A stretch of DNA of 9,173 bases from Rhodoferax sp. (GTDB taxonomy: Bacteria > Pseudomonadota > Gammaproteobacteria > Burkholderiales > Burkholderiaceae_C), in contig JAIFMA010000254.1 of the NCBI GenBank assembly GCA_020048795.1, positions 1-9,173 of the forward strand. Direction: 5' to 3'. The number at the start of each line of letters is the position of its first letter. The first letter of the stretch is position 1. Position numbers and translations under genes: made by a program. Below, piece by piece: positions 1 through 5,924 of the stretch. Below the pieces are notes generated by a model. It was given only the letters and a program-made list of their open reading frames with translations, made no database searches and was not told where the DNA came from.

Positions 1-1352
1 GCCACCAGATCGCGCTCGCCTTGCACCACATGCAGCGCCAGCGCAGTCTGGCCGTCGATGTAGGTGGTGAAATCCTGCGCCTTGGCCGTCGGTATGGTTT
101 CGTTGCGCAGCACAATGCGCTCCACCAGACCACCCATGGTTTCCACCCCGAGCGACAGCGCAATCACGTCGAGCAGCAGCAAATCGCCACCCGGGTTGTT
201 GCCCGACAGTTGATTGGCTTGAATGGCAGCGCCGAGTGCCACCACCTCGTCGGGGTTGAGGTTGTTCAGCGGCGGCTGACCAAAAAACTTTCCCACTGCC
301 TGCTGGATTTGCGGCATGCGGGTGGAGCCGCCGACCATCACCACGCCTTTGACCTCCTGCGCCGACAAGCCGGCATCGCGCAAGGCCTTGCGCACTGCGC
401 CCAGGGTGCGGTCGGTCAGCCCGCGGGTGGCTGCCTCAAAGTCGCTGCGTTTAACATCAAAAGTGACGATAGCCTCCGTCAATGTTGCGCTGTAAGCTAC
501 TAATTCAGTAGCAGAAAGGGATTCTTTGCAAACCCGTGCGGCGGTCTTGAGAGCGGCTTTGTCCTCGGCGCTGACCACAGCCGCCGGGTCTATGCCGCTT
601 TGAGCCAGCACCCAGTCGGTCAGCGCATGGTCGTAATCATCGCCACCCAGGGCCGAGTCTCCGCCGGTGGCAATCACCTCAAACACGCCCTGGGTCAGCC
701 GCAAAATCGAGATGTCAAAGGTGCCACCGCCCAGGTCATAAATGGCATATACCCCTTCAACCGCGTTATCCAGTCCGTAGGCAATGGCTGCGGCGGTGGG
801 TTCGTTGATCAGGCGCAGCACGTTCAGCCCGGCCAGTTGCGCCGCGTCTTTGGTGGCCTGGCGCTGCGCATCGTCAAAATACGCCGGCACGGTGATCACC
901 GCGCCATACAGGTCGTCATCAAAACTGTCTTCGGCGCGGTAGCGCAAGGTGGCCAGAATGTCGGCGCTGACTTCCACCGGGGATTTTTCGCCCTGCACGG
1001 TCTGTAGGCCCAACATGCCAGGGTGGTCGACAAACTGGTAGGGCAGTTTGCCAGCCAACACCACATCCTTCAGGCCGCGTCCCATAAAGCGTTTGACCGA
1101 GGCGATGGTGTTTTCTGGGTCGCCAATGCCAGTCTGCATCGCCTGAAAACCAATGTGACGGCCATCACCCGCCAGATAACGCACCACCGACGGCAAGATC
1201 ACCCGGCCTTGCGCATCGGGCAGACATTCGGCCACGCCGTGGCGCACCGCTGCCACCAGTGAATGTGTGGTGCCCAGGTCGATACCTACCGCAATGCGCC
1301 GCTGATGCGGGTCCAACGACTGGCCGGGCTCGGAAATTTGAAGTAATGCCAT
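1..1352 (-). CDS. hscA: Fe-S assembly Hsp70 chaperone HscA (partial, C-terminus off the window)
   Basis: Specialised Hsp70 ATPase that, with co-chaperone HscB, binds the LPPVK motif of IscU and drives cluster transfer from the scaffold in the cytoplasm. About 450 codons are visible, against roughly 616-620 for the family, so the nucleotide-binding domain is complete and much of the substrate-binding domain is missing. The N-terminus MALLQISEPG matches E. coli HscA. Visible actin-fold signatures are phosphate-1 loop IDLGTTHSLVA (residues 24-34, His30 where many Hsp70s have Asn), NEPTAAAIAYGLD, DLGGGTFDIS and VMVGGSTRMP. The ATG at 1350-1352 was chosen from the N-terminal match and an in-frame stop just upstream. 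I see no clear Shine-Dalgarno sequence, and the gene sits 172 bp after hscB, an unusually long gap for this operon. Residues about 281-299 are encoded by an AT-richer patch described separately. Identity is near certain. Confidence 0.96.
   Translation of the reverse strand, partial: MALLQISEPGQSLDPHQRRIAVGIDLGTTHSLVAAVRHGVAECLPDAQGRVILPSVVRYLAGDGRHIGFQAMQTGIGDPENTIASVKRFMGRGLKDVVLAGKLPYQFVDHPGMLGLQTVQGEKSPVEVSADILATLRYRAEDSFDDDLYGAVITVPAYFDDAQRQATKDAAQLAGLNVLRLINEPTAAAIAYGLDNAVEGVYAIYDLGGGTFDISILRLTQGVFEVIATGGDSALGGDDYDHALTDWVLAQSGIDPAAVVSAEDKAALKTAARVCKESLSATELVAYSATLTEAIVTFDVKRSDFEAATRGLTDRTLGAVRKALRDAGLSAQEVKGVVMVGGSTRMPQIQQAVGKFFGQPPLNNLNPDEVVALGAAIQANQLSGNNPGGDLLLLDVIALSLGVETMGGLVERIVLRNETIPTAKAQDFTTYIDGQTALALHVVQGERDLV
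456..512. repeat. Repeat-like AT-richer patch inside hscA with small palindrome
   Basis: This stretch encodes HscA residues about 281-299 in frame, but it is AT-richer than its flanks and uses TTA and GTA codons that are scarce around it. It ends in GCTACT-aattc-AGTAGC (496-512), a perfect 6-bp inverted repeat with a 5-nt loop. The minus-strand order (palindrome, AGCGCA, GAGGCTATCG, ACTTTTGAT) resembles, from memory, a short dispersed repeat seen in Comamonadaceae genomes. The family assignment is inference, and no second clear copy lies in this window. It falls in a variable segment of the Hsp70 nucleotide-binding domain and the protein length is not visibly changed, so ordinary divergence remains possible. 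Confidence 0.4.
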
Positions 1353-1395
1353 AACAAAATCTAACGTGTAAAAACATCACCTAAGCGGCTCAACT

Positions 1396-1510
1396 GCCTG
1401 CTGGCCGCAAGGGCTGGCTGAATTGGGGTCGGATACCCCATTCGGCTCGGCACATTCGTTTGAGTCAATAAATTCAAGCTCAATGGGGCTCTGACCCCAA
1501 TGCAGCAGGC
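1396..1510. repeat. REP-like inverted doublet in the hscB-hscA intergenic region
   Basis: Two imperfect GC-rich palindromes lie head to head. Arm 1 (1422-1442) contains GGGGT-cggat-ACCCC, and arm 2 (1482-1501) contains GGGG-ctctga-CCCC. The outer 9 bp ATTGGGGTC (1422-1430) is the exact reverse complement of GACCCCAAT (1493-1501), and inner CCCCATT (1436-1442) pairs exactly with AATGGGG (1482-1488). A further exact 8-bp inverted pair, GCCTGCTG (1396-1403) and CAGCAGGC (1503-1510), flanks them. Paired inverted palindromes between genes of one operon are the form of REP/BIME elements mobilised by RAYT transposases. In the isc transcript it would fold into a strong hairpin that could cause processing, 3'-end protection of upstream mRNA or partial termination before hscA. 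No T-tract follows, so it is not called a terminator. Confidence 0.65.
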
Positions 1511-1524
1511 CATCACAACAGGAC

Positions 1525-2043
1525 TCAGTTTTCAAGCTCATCGAGGCGGCTATCAACATCGCGCTCGAAACGCTCGATGAACATCATCGCCCTGACCTGC
1601 CCCACGGCTTCGGTGAAGGCCGCTTGCACGTCGATCAAGTGCTCTATTTTTTGAAGCACGTCACGCCGGGCCTGCTTGACCTGGAGGCCGATTTTATCCA
1701 AATCTTGAACGTCGGCAGCCTGGTCAAGGTCCTCGCGCCACTGCATTTGCTGCAGCAAAAAAGCCGCTGGCATCGCGGTGTTGTTTTCGGCATTGACTGG
1801 CACCGCGTGCAGTTCACACAAATAAGCAGCGCGTTTGAGCGGGTCTTTCAGGCGCTGATAGGCTTCGTTGATGCGCACCGACCACTGCATCCCCACCCGC
1901 TGGGCAACACCCCCCTGCGCAGCAAACTTGTCGGGGTGCACCTGCCGCTGCAGGTCTTTCCAGCGGCTATGGAGCACAGCGCGATCCTGGGCAAAACCTT
2001 GCGCCAGCCCAAACAGCTCAAAATCGTCTGACTGCAGATTCAC
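1525..2043 (-). CDS. hscB: Fe-S assembly J-domain co-chaperone HscB
   Basis: HscB (Hsc20) is the J-type co-chaperone that delivers IscU to HscA and stimulates its ATPase. At 172 residues it matches the family length (171 in E. coli). The N-terminal J domain (about 1-76) carries FELFGL at 8-13 and the essential HPD motif at 36-38 within LQRQVHPDKFA. The C-terminal three-helix IscU-binding domain covers about 90-168. The start is GTG (2041-2043), overlapping the TGA stop of iscA by four bases (GTGA), which implies translational coupling. No in-frame ATG nearby would preserve the J domain, and the GTG puts FELFGL where E. coli has YFTLFGL. The following 172-bp gap to hscA holds a REP-like doublet. 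Confidence 0.96.
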   Translation of the reverse strand: MNLQSDDFELFGLAQGFAQDRAVLHSRWKDLQRQVHPDKFAAQGGVAQRVGMQWSVRINEAYQRLKDPLKRAAYLCELHAVPVNAENNTAMPAAFLLQQMQWREDLDQAADVQDLDKIGLQVKQARRDVLQKIEHLIDVQAAFTEAVGQVRAMMFIERFERDVDSRLDELEN

Positions 2044-2363
2044 ACCCGAAAAGACTCGCCACAGCCGCAGCGGTCCCGCTCTCTGGGATTGTTGAATTTG
2101 AAACCTTCGTTCAGACCTTCGCGGACAAAGTCGAGTTCGGTGCCATCAAGGTAGGCAAAACTCTTGGGGTCAATCAGCACCTTGATGCCATGGCCTTCAA
2201 ACACGATGTCCTCAGAGCCGATTTCATCGACGTATTCCAGCTTGTACGCCAGACCGGAACACCCGGTGGTTTTGACACCCAGGCGCACCCCCACGCCCTG
2301 CCCACGCTTGGTCAGATAGCGGTTGACGTGTCGGGCAGCAGCTTCAGTCAGCGTAACAGCCAT
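2040..2363 (-). CDS. iscA: A-type iron-sulfur carrier protein IscA
   Basis: A-type carrier that binds iron or an Fe-S cluster and passes it to apoproteins, acting downstream of IscU. The 107-residue length equals the usual IscA. The three conserved cluster or iron ligands are all present: Cys35 in TTGCSGLAY, and Cys99 and Cys101 in the C-terminal CGCGESF motif. The ATG at 2361-2363 gives MAVTLTEAAA, the normal N-terminus. The upstream leader is A-rich with no clear Shine-Dalgarno sequence, so translation may rely on the unstructured leader or on coupling. It lies 68 bp after iscU, with a small hairpin between them, and its stop overlaps the hscB start. ErpA is the main alternative A-type carrier, but position between iscU and hscB makes IscA the clear call. 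Confidence 0.95.
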   Translation of the reverse strand: MAVTLTEAAARHVNRYLTKRGQGVGVRLGVKTTGCSGLAYKLEYVDEIGSEDIVFEGHGIKVLIDPKSFAYLDGTELDFVREGLNEGFKFNNPRERDRCGCGESFRV

Positions 2364-2407
2364 GATTTTTTGAGCTTTGTGGTGAGAATCTGGAAAAACC
2401 GACCCTT

Positions 2408-2425
2408 ATTGACCGGTCAGTCAAT
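2408..2425. other. Small hairpin in the iscU-iscA intergenic spacer
   Basis: ATTGAC (2408-2413) and GTCAAT (2420-2425) form a 6-bp stem with a 6-nt loop, 6 nt after the iscU stop. It overlaps the perfect 10-bp palindrome TGACCGGTCA (2410-2419), so two alternative folds compete. The position suits mRNA processing or 3'-end stabilisation between iscSU and iscA. No T-tract follows, so it is not an intrinsic terminator. Function is inference only. Confidence 0.35.
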
Positions 2426-2431
2426 GATGTT

Positions 2432-2830
2432 TCAGTGGATTTGCGCTTCGGTATGCTTCTGGCGGTAGTCATTCACAGCAGCCTTGATGGCATCTTCGGC
2501 CAGGATCGAGCAGTGGATTTTGACAGGCGGCAACGCCAATTCGTCAGCAATCTCACTATTTTTTAGCGCCGACGCCTGATCCAGGGTCTTGCCCTTGACC
2601 CATTCGGTCACCAGCGAGCTCGATGCAATGGCCGACCCGCAACCATAGGTTTTGAAGCGTGCGTCCTCTATCACTCCGGTGTCCGGGTTGACCTTGATCT
2701 GCAACTTCATCACATCACCACAGGCCGGGGCACCCACCATGCCGGTACCGACCGACTCGTCGCCCTTGTCAAACGCGCCCACATTGCGGGGGTTTTCGTA
2801 GTGATCAACCACTTTTTCAGAATATGCCAT
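2432..2830 (-). CDS. iscU: Fe-S cluster scaffold protein IscU
   Basis: Scaffold on which IscS-derived sulfur and iron assemble into a [2Fe-2S] cluster before HscA/HscB-driven transfer. The 132-residue protein starts MAYSEKVVDHYENPRNVG, almost identical to E. coli IscU. All key residues are visible: Cys37 and Asp39 (ACGD), Cys64 (TYGCGSA), His106 and Cys107 (IHCS), and the HscA-binding LPPVK motif at 100-104. One extra residue in the loop after KVN shifts the later cysteines by one relative to E. coli numbering. The C-terminus is a few residues longer than in E. coli. The ATG at 2828-2830 is preceded by a good AGGAG (2837-2841) 6 nt upstream, and only 12 bp separate it from iscS. The fold and ligand set indicate a fully functional scaffold. 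Confidence 0.97.
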   Translation of the reverse strand: MAYSEKVVDHYENPRNVGAFDKGDESVGTGMVGAPACGDVMKLQIKVNPDTGVIEDARFKTYGCGSAIASSSLVTEWVKGKTLDQASALKNSEIADELALPPVKIHCSILAEDAIKAAVNDYRQKHTEAQIH

Positions 2831-2842
2831 TTTGTGCTCCTG

Positions 2843-4063
2843 TTAATGTGCTGCCCACTGGATGGTGGAAATGTCAATGCCTTCCTTGTACATATCCCAC
2901 AGCGGACTTAAATCTCGCAACTTGGCGACATTGACCTTGATGGTATCGATGGCATAGTCAATCTCGGCCTCGGTGGTCCAGCGGCCAATTGTCATGCGCA
3001 GGCTGCTATGCGCCAGTTCGTCGCTACGACCCAGGGCGCGAAGCACATAGCTGGGCTCCAGACTGGCCGAAGTGCAGGCCGAACCACTTGACACCGCCAA
3101 ACCCTTAATGCCCATGATCAGCGACTCACCTTCAACATAGTTGAAACTCATGTTGAGGTTGTGCGGCACGCGCTTTTCCAGGTGGCCGTTAATAAACACC
3201 TGCTCTACCGCACTGAGTCCGGCCATCATGCGATCGTGCAACGCGCGGATTCGGCTGTTTTCCACAGCCATTTCCGCCTTGGCAATCCGGTACGCCTCAC
3301 CCATGCCGACAATCTGGTGCGTCGGCAGCGTGCCGCTGCGCATGCCGCGCTCGTGGCCGCCACCGTGCATTTGCGCCTCGATACGAATACGAGGCTTGCG
3401 CCGCACAAACAGTGCACCAATGCCTTTAGGGCCGTAGGTTTTGTGCGCGGTCAGGCTCATCAGGTCAACCGGCAATGCGGACAGGTCAATGTCGACACGG
3501 CCAGTGGCCTGTGCGGCATCGACATGGAACACCACGCCTTTGCCGCGGCAAATTGCACCCAGCGCTGCAATATCCTGGATCACACCAATCTCGTTGTTGA
3601 CAAACATGACACTGGCCAAAATGGTGTCGGGACGAATGGCGGCTTTAAACACATCGAGATCGATCAAGCCATCGGGCTGCACGTCCAAGTAGGTCACCTC
3701 GAAGCCCTGACGTTCCAGTTCGCGGCAGGTGTCGAGCACCGCCTTGTGCTCGGTTTTGGCGGTGATGACGTGTTTGCCCTTGCTCTGGTAAAAGTGCGCC
3801 GCACCTTTCAAAGCCAGGTTGTTGGATTCAGTGGCGCCAGATGTCCAGACGATTTCACGCGGGTCAGCGCCAATCAACGCAGCCACTTGCTCGCGGGCTT
3901 TTTCAACCGCCACTTCGGCTTCCCAGCCCCAGGCATGACTGCGCGAAGCGGGGTTGCCAAAGTGCTGGCGCAACCAGGGAATCATGGCATCCACCACCCG
4001 TTCATCACACGGATTAGTGGCGCTGTAGTCCATATAAATCGGGAAATGCGGTGTACTTTCCAT
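2843..4063 (-). CDS. iscS: Cysteine desulfurase IscS
   Basis: PLP-dependent cysteine desulfurase that converts L-cysteine to alanine and carries the sulfur as a persulfide to IscU, and in many bacteria also to TusA, ThiI and other acceptors. At 406 residues it matches E. coli IscS (404). Visible landmarks are IYMDYSATNP near the N-terminus, the PLP-stacking His106 (TEHKAVLD), HVDAAQ at 180-185, Schiff-base Lys208 (SLTAHKTYGPKG), and the mobile active-site loop SSGSACTSASLEPSYV with catalytic Cys330. The C-terminal SPLWDMYKEGIDI segment, which contacts IscU, is intact. The ATG at 4061-4063 lies 34 bp after the iscR stop with only a weak Shine-Dalgarno candidate. Group I NifS-like enzymes are the alternative, but length and operon position favour IscS. 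Confidence 0.97.
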   Translation of the reverse strand: MESTPHFPIYMDYSATNPCDERVVDAMIPWLRQHFGNPASRSHAWGWEAEVAVEKAREQVAALIGADPREIVWTSGATESNNLALKGAAHFYQSKGKHVITAKTEHKAVLDTCRELERQGFEVTYLDVQPDGLIDLDVFKAAIRPDTILASVMFVNNEIGVIQDIAALGAICRGKGVVFHVDAAQATGRVDIDLSALPVDLMSLTAHKTYGPKGIGALFVRRKPRIRIEAQMHGGGHERGMRSGTLPTHQIVGMGEAYRIAKAEMAVENSRIRALHDRMMAGLSAVEQVFINGHLEKRVPHNLNMSFNYVEGESLIMGIKGLAVSSGSACTSASLEPSYVLRALGRSDELAHSSLRMTIGRWTTEAEIDYAIDTIKVNVAKLRDLSPLWDMYKEGIDISTIQWAAH

Positions 4064-4097
4064 GGGCTTGTCTTTGCTTGGTTAAATGGGATTCAAA

Positions 4098-4634
4098 TCA
4101 CATCTTGGAATAAACATTGCCCAGAGCAAACACCGAGTTCGGTGCATTGATGCGCATCGGCTTGACTACTGGCATGCTGGAAATGGCGCGTTTGAGCCTT
4201 GGCTTTTCTTCGGCCTGAAAGCCCTTGGCCAACTGCTCATCAACCAGTTTTTGCAGACTGATGGATTCCAGGAACTCAACCATCTTGACGTTCAACGAAG
4301 CCCAAAGTTCATGCGTCATGCAGCGTGCACCTTCTCCCAGACAGTTCTCCTTGCCAGCGCATTGGGTGGCATCTATCGGCTCATCCACCGAAGTGATGAT
4401 CTCCGCGACAGTGATATCAGCTGGCGCACGCGCCAACGTGTACCCGCCACCCGGTCCACGGGTAGACTCCACCAGTGAATGGCGCCGCAGCTTGCCAAAC
4501 AGTTGCTCGAGATAAGACAGCGAGATTTCCTGACGCTGACTAATGGCCGCCAGAGTCACGGGCCCCGCAGCCTGGCGCAGTCCGAGGTCAATCATCGCGG
4601 TAACGGCAAAACGGCCTTTGGTGGTGAGACGCAT
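4098..4634 (-). CDS. iscR: Rrf2-family [2Fe-2S] transcriptional regulator IscR
   Basis: IscR senses Fe-S status: the [2Fe-2S] form represses the isc operon through type 1 sites, while apo-IscR still binds type 2 sites elsewhere. The N-terminus MRLTTKGRFAVTAMIDL and the winged-helix DNA-binding domain (about 1-70, recognition region ISLSYLEQLFGKLRR, wing GPGGGYTL) are typical. Cluster ligands are Cys92, Cys98, Cys105 and His108; the spacing is C-x5-C-x6-C-x2-H, one residue longer than in E. coli. At 178 residues it is about 16 longer than E. coli IscR, with a basic, probably unstructured C-terminal tail. The ATG at 4632-4634 has an AGGAG (4641-4645) 6 nt upstream. It is the first gene of the operon, with a type 1-like operator at 4750-4774. 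Confidence 0.96.
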   Translation of the reverse strand: MRLTTKGRFAVTAMIDLGLRQAAGPVTLAAISQRQEISLSYLEQLFGKLRRHSLVESTRGPGGGYTLARAPADITVAEIITSVDEPIDATQCAGKENCLGEGARCMTHELWASLNVKMVEFLESISLQKLVDEQLAKGFQAEEKPRLKRAISSMPVVKPMRINAPNSVFALGNVYSKM

Positions 4635-4738
4635 GGCAAACTCCTGACATTCGGTTGGAAAACGGTTCCGGGCTTCGGTGCCTCATCGGCACTGGCTGAC
4701 AACCAGTTAGCAGACCGCTTTGTCGACTAACGCGCTCA

Positions 4739-4774
4739 AGTATATCCATAAAACCAAGTGTTTTAGTCAGGTAA
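4739..4774 (-). promoter_or_regulatory. isc operon promoter with IscR type 1-like operator
   Basis: On the minus strand, 4774-4750 aligns with the IscR type 1 consensus as I know it (ATASYYGACTRWWWYAGTCRRSTAT) at about 20 of 25 positions. The left half and centre (TACCTGACTAAAACA) match fully, while the right half (CTTGGTTTT) is degraded. Five bases downstream lies TATACT (4744-4739), a good -10 element. The operator then covers the -35 zone, as expected for repression by [2Fe-2S]-IscR. The -35 itself is poor, which fits a promoter whose activity is tightly regulated. The predicted transcript start is near 4731. Confidence 0.6.
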
Positions 4775-4936
4775 GTAGGCAAAGCGGTAATTTTTAATGG
4801 TCTTTCAAAATTCATCCCAAAACAAGCCAGCACAAGGTGCATCATATTTTGCTAAGTCTTGACTGACCAGCACCCGGCACAGCGGACGAGAGACCTATAC
4901 TCAAAAATCAAAATGGCGAGCGAATCGTCATCGACC

Positions 4937-4964
4937 TTGGAAGCTGTTGCGCAGCAAAGATAAT
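4937..4964 (+). promoter_or_regulatory. Candidate sigma70-type promoter for the LysM lipoprotein gene
   Basis: TTGGAA (4937-4942) and GATAAT (4959-4964) are separated by 16 bp, with 4/6 and 5/6 matches to the -35 and -10 consensus. The predicted start near 4971 leaves a leader of about 36 nt with AAGGGA ahead of the ATG at 5007. This is the best promoter-like pair in the region on this strand; it is a prediction from motif matching by eye. Confidence 0.45.
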
Positions 4965-5006
4965 TGATTGATGCTTTTGAAAACCATCTAAAAGGGAAAC
5001 TGGACC

Positions 5007-5918
5007 ATGCTTTTCGCCAGATCAAAAACCTCTGCCTGCACGCTTATCACAGCGCTGCTTGTCGCGGCCTGTACCCAACCGAGCCAAGTCAGCACGGCAC
5101 AAGAGGGATCAGCCCAGACCAGCAAACCCATTGAGGCTGTTCGTACCGAGTCGGAGTCTCCCGGGACGACAGCTGCTCACCTGACATCCCAGGCACTTGA
5201 GTTGTTGAATCTGGGCCAGGAAGAGGCAGCCAATACCGCCCTGATGCAGGCCTTGACCCTTGACCCCAAAAACAAGCTGGCCATCAGCTTGAAGCGGCAG
5301 ATTTCGGAAGATCCGGTGGCGCGGTTTGGCAAGGAATCCTTCAACTATGTGGTCAAAAAGGGCGACAGCCTGTCTCAAATCGCTGGGCGTTTTCTGGACG
5401 ATGCGTTTTTGTTTCCGATACTGGCCCGCTACAACGACATCAAGGTACCTCGCAACGTCGGCGAAGGCCAGACGCTGCGTATCCCGGCAAAATCCTCGCA
5501 AGAGCTGAGTGCCACCCAAGACACAGATCCGGCCAAAGCGCGCGCTGACGCGGCTGTCGCTGTCAAACCTGCACCAGCCAAAACGTCACCAACCTCTGCA
5601 CCTGAACTCAAACCGGTAGATATTGCGCTGCAGGCCGCCGAAACAGCAGAAAAGGCTGGCAACCTGCCCAAAGCCTTCATCAACTACAAATCCGCAGCAG
5701 GCTTGGGTCACCCGGGTGCAGCCAGTAAGCTTGAAGAGGTCAAGAAAAAACTGCTTGATGGTTATGCACGCGCAGGCCGTTCAGCCTTGGCACGTCAAGA
5801 TTTAGACGCAGCCTTGACCGCATGGGACAAAGTGCTTGAGCTCAAGCCAGGCGATGAAACCGCTCTTCTGGAGCGGCAAAAACTACTGCGCCTGAAAGCA
5901 GCACTGCAAAAAAAATAG
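5007..5918 (+). CDS. LysM-domain lipoprotein with TPR-like flanks
   Basis: Predicted envelope lipoprotein of 303 residues. The N-terminus has a positively charged start, a hydrophobic stretch and a lipobox ending LLVAAC with Cys22 as the lipidation site. Thr at +2 favours outer-membrane sorting over inner-membrane retention. A helical TPR-like segment follows (about 58-92, SQALELLNLGQEEAANTALM...). Next comes one LysM domain (about 114-160, starting YVVKKGDSLSQIAGRF and ending GQTLRIPA), which typically binds peptidoglycan glycan chains. After an Ala/Pro/Thr-rich linker (about 165-205) there is a second TPR-like helical region (about 206-285, with LARQDLDAALTAWDKVLELKPGD). It ends in an eight-A run coding QKK. 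It is convergent with the membrane Ser/Thr kinase, only 6 bp apart, suggesting a shared envelope-sensing role; that link is inference. I do not recognise a gene name. Confidence 0.88.
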   Translation: MLFARSKTSACTLITALLVAACTQPSQVSTAQEGSAQTSKPIEAVRTESESPGTTAAHLTSQALELLNLGQEEAANTALMQALTLDPKNKLAISLKRQISEDPVARFGKESFNYVVKKGDSLSQIAGRFLDDAFLFPILARYNDIKVPRNVGEGQTLRIPAKSSQELSATQDTDPAKARADAAVAVKPAPAKTSPTSAPELKPVDIALQAAETAEKAGNLPKAFINYKSAAGLGHPGAASKLEEVKKKLLDGYARAGRSALARQDLDAALTAWDKVLELKPGDETALLERQKLLRLKAALQKK

Positions 5919-5924
5919 CGCCTG

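Larger units (their letters stand above)
4635..5006. other. Divergent intergenic region between iscR and the lipoprotein gene
   Basis: This 372-bp region has no convincing coding sequence. Read toward iscR it holds the isc operator/promoter and then a leader of about 95 nt. The leader contains the 5-bp hairpin GTGCC-tcatc-GGCAC (4678-4692), a nearby ACTGG/CCAGT pair, and the iscR ribosome-binding site. Read toward the lipoprotein gene it holds a candidate sigma70-type promoter (4937-4964) and an AAGGGA-type ribosome-binding site close to the ATG at 5007. The middle (about 4780-4930) is AT-richer with no recognised signal. Confidence 0.6.

Noticed and set aside
3161..4150. Long plus-strand open frame (329 codons) opposite iscS
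   Set aside because: It is the antisense shadow of a fully conserved iscS gene. It has no recognisable domain, and iscS explains the sequence completely.
4588..4845. Minus-strand open frame of 85 codons across the iscR promoter
   Set aside because: It overlaps the isc operator, promoter and iscR start and encodes nothing recognisable.
4859..4901. TTGACT (4859-4864) with TATACT (4896-4901) as a promoter for the lipoprotein gene
   Set aside because: The spacer is 31 bp, far too long for a sigma70 promoter.
4907..4964. Possible second, diverged copy of the hscA-internal repeat (ATCAAAA ... GTTGCGC ... TAATT)
   Set aside because: Only short scattered words are shared and the spacing differs (39 versus 28 bp between ATCAAAA and GTTGCGC). 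This is not distinguishable from chance.
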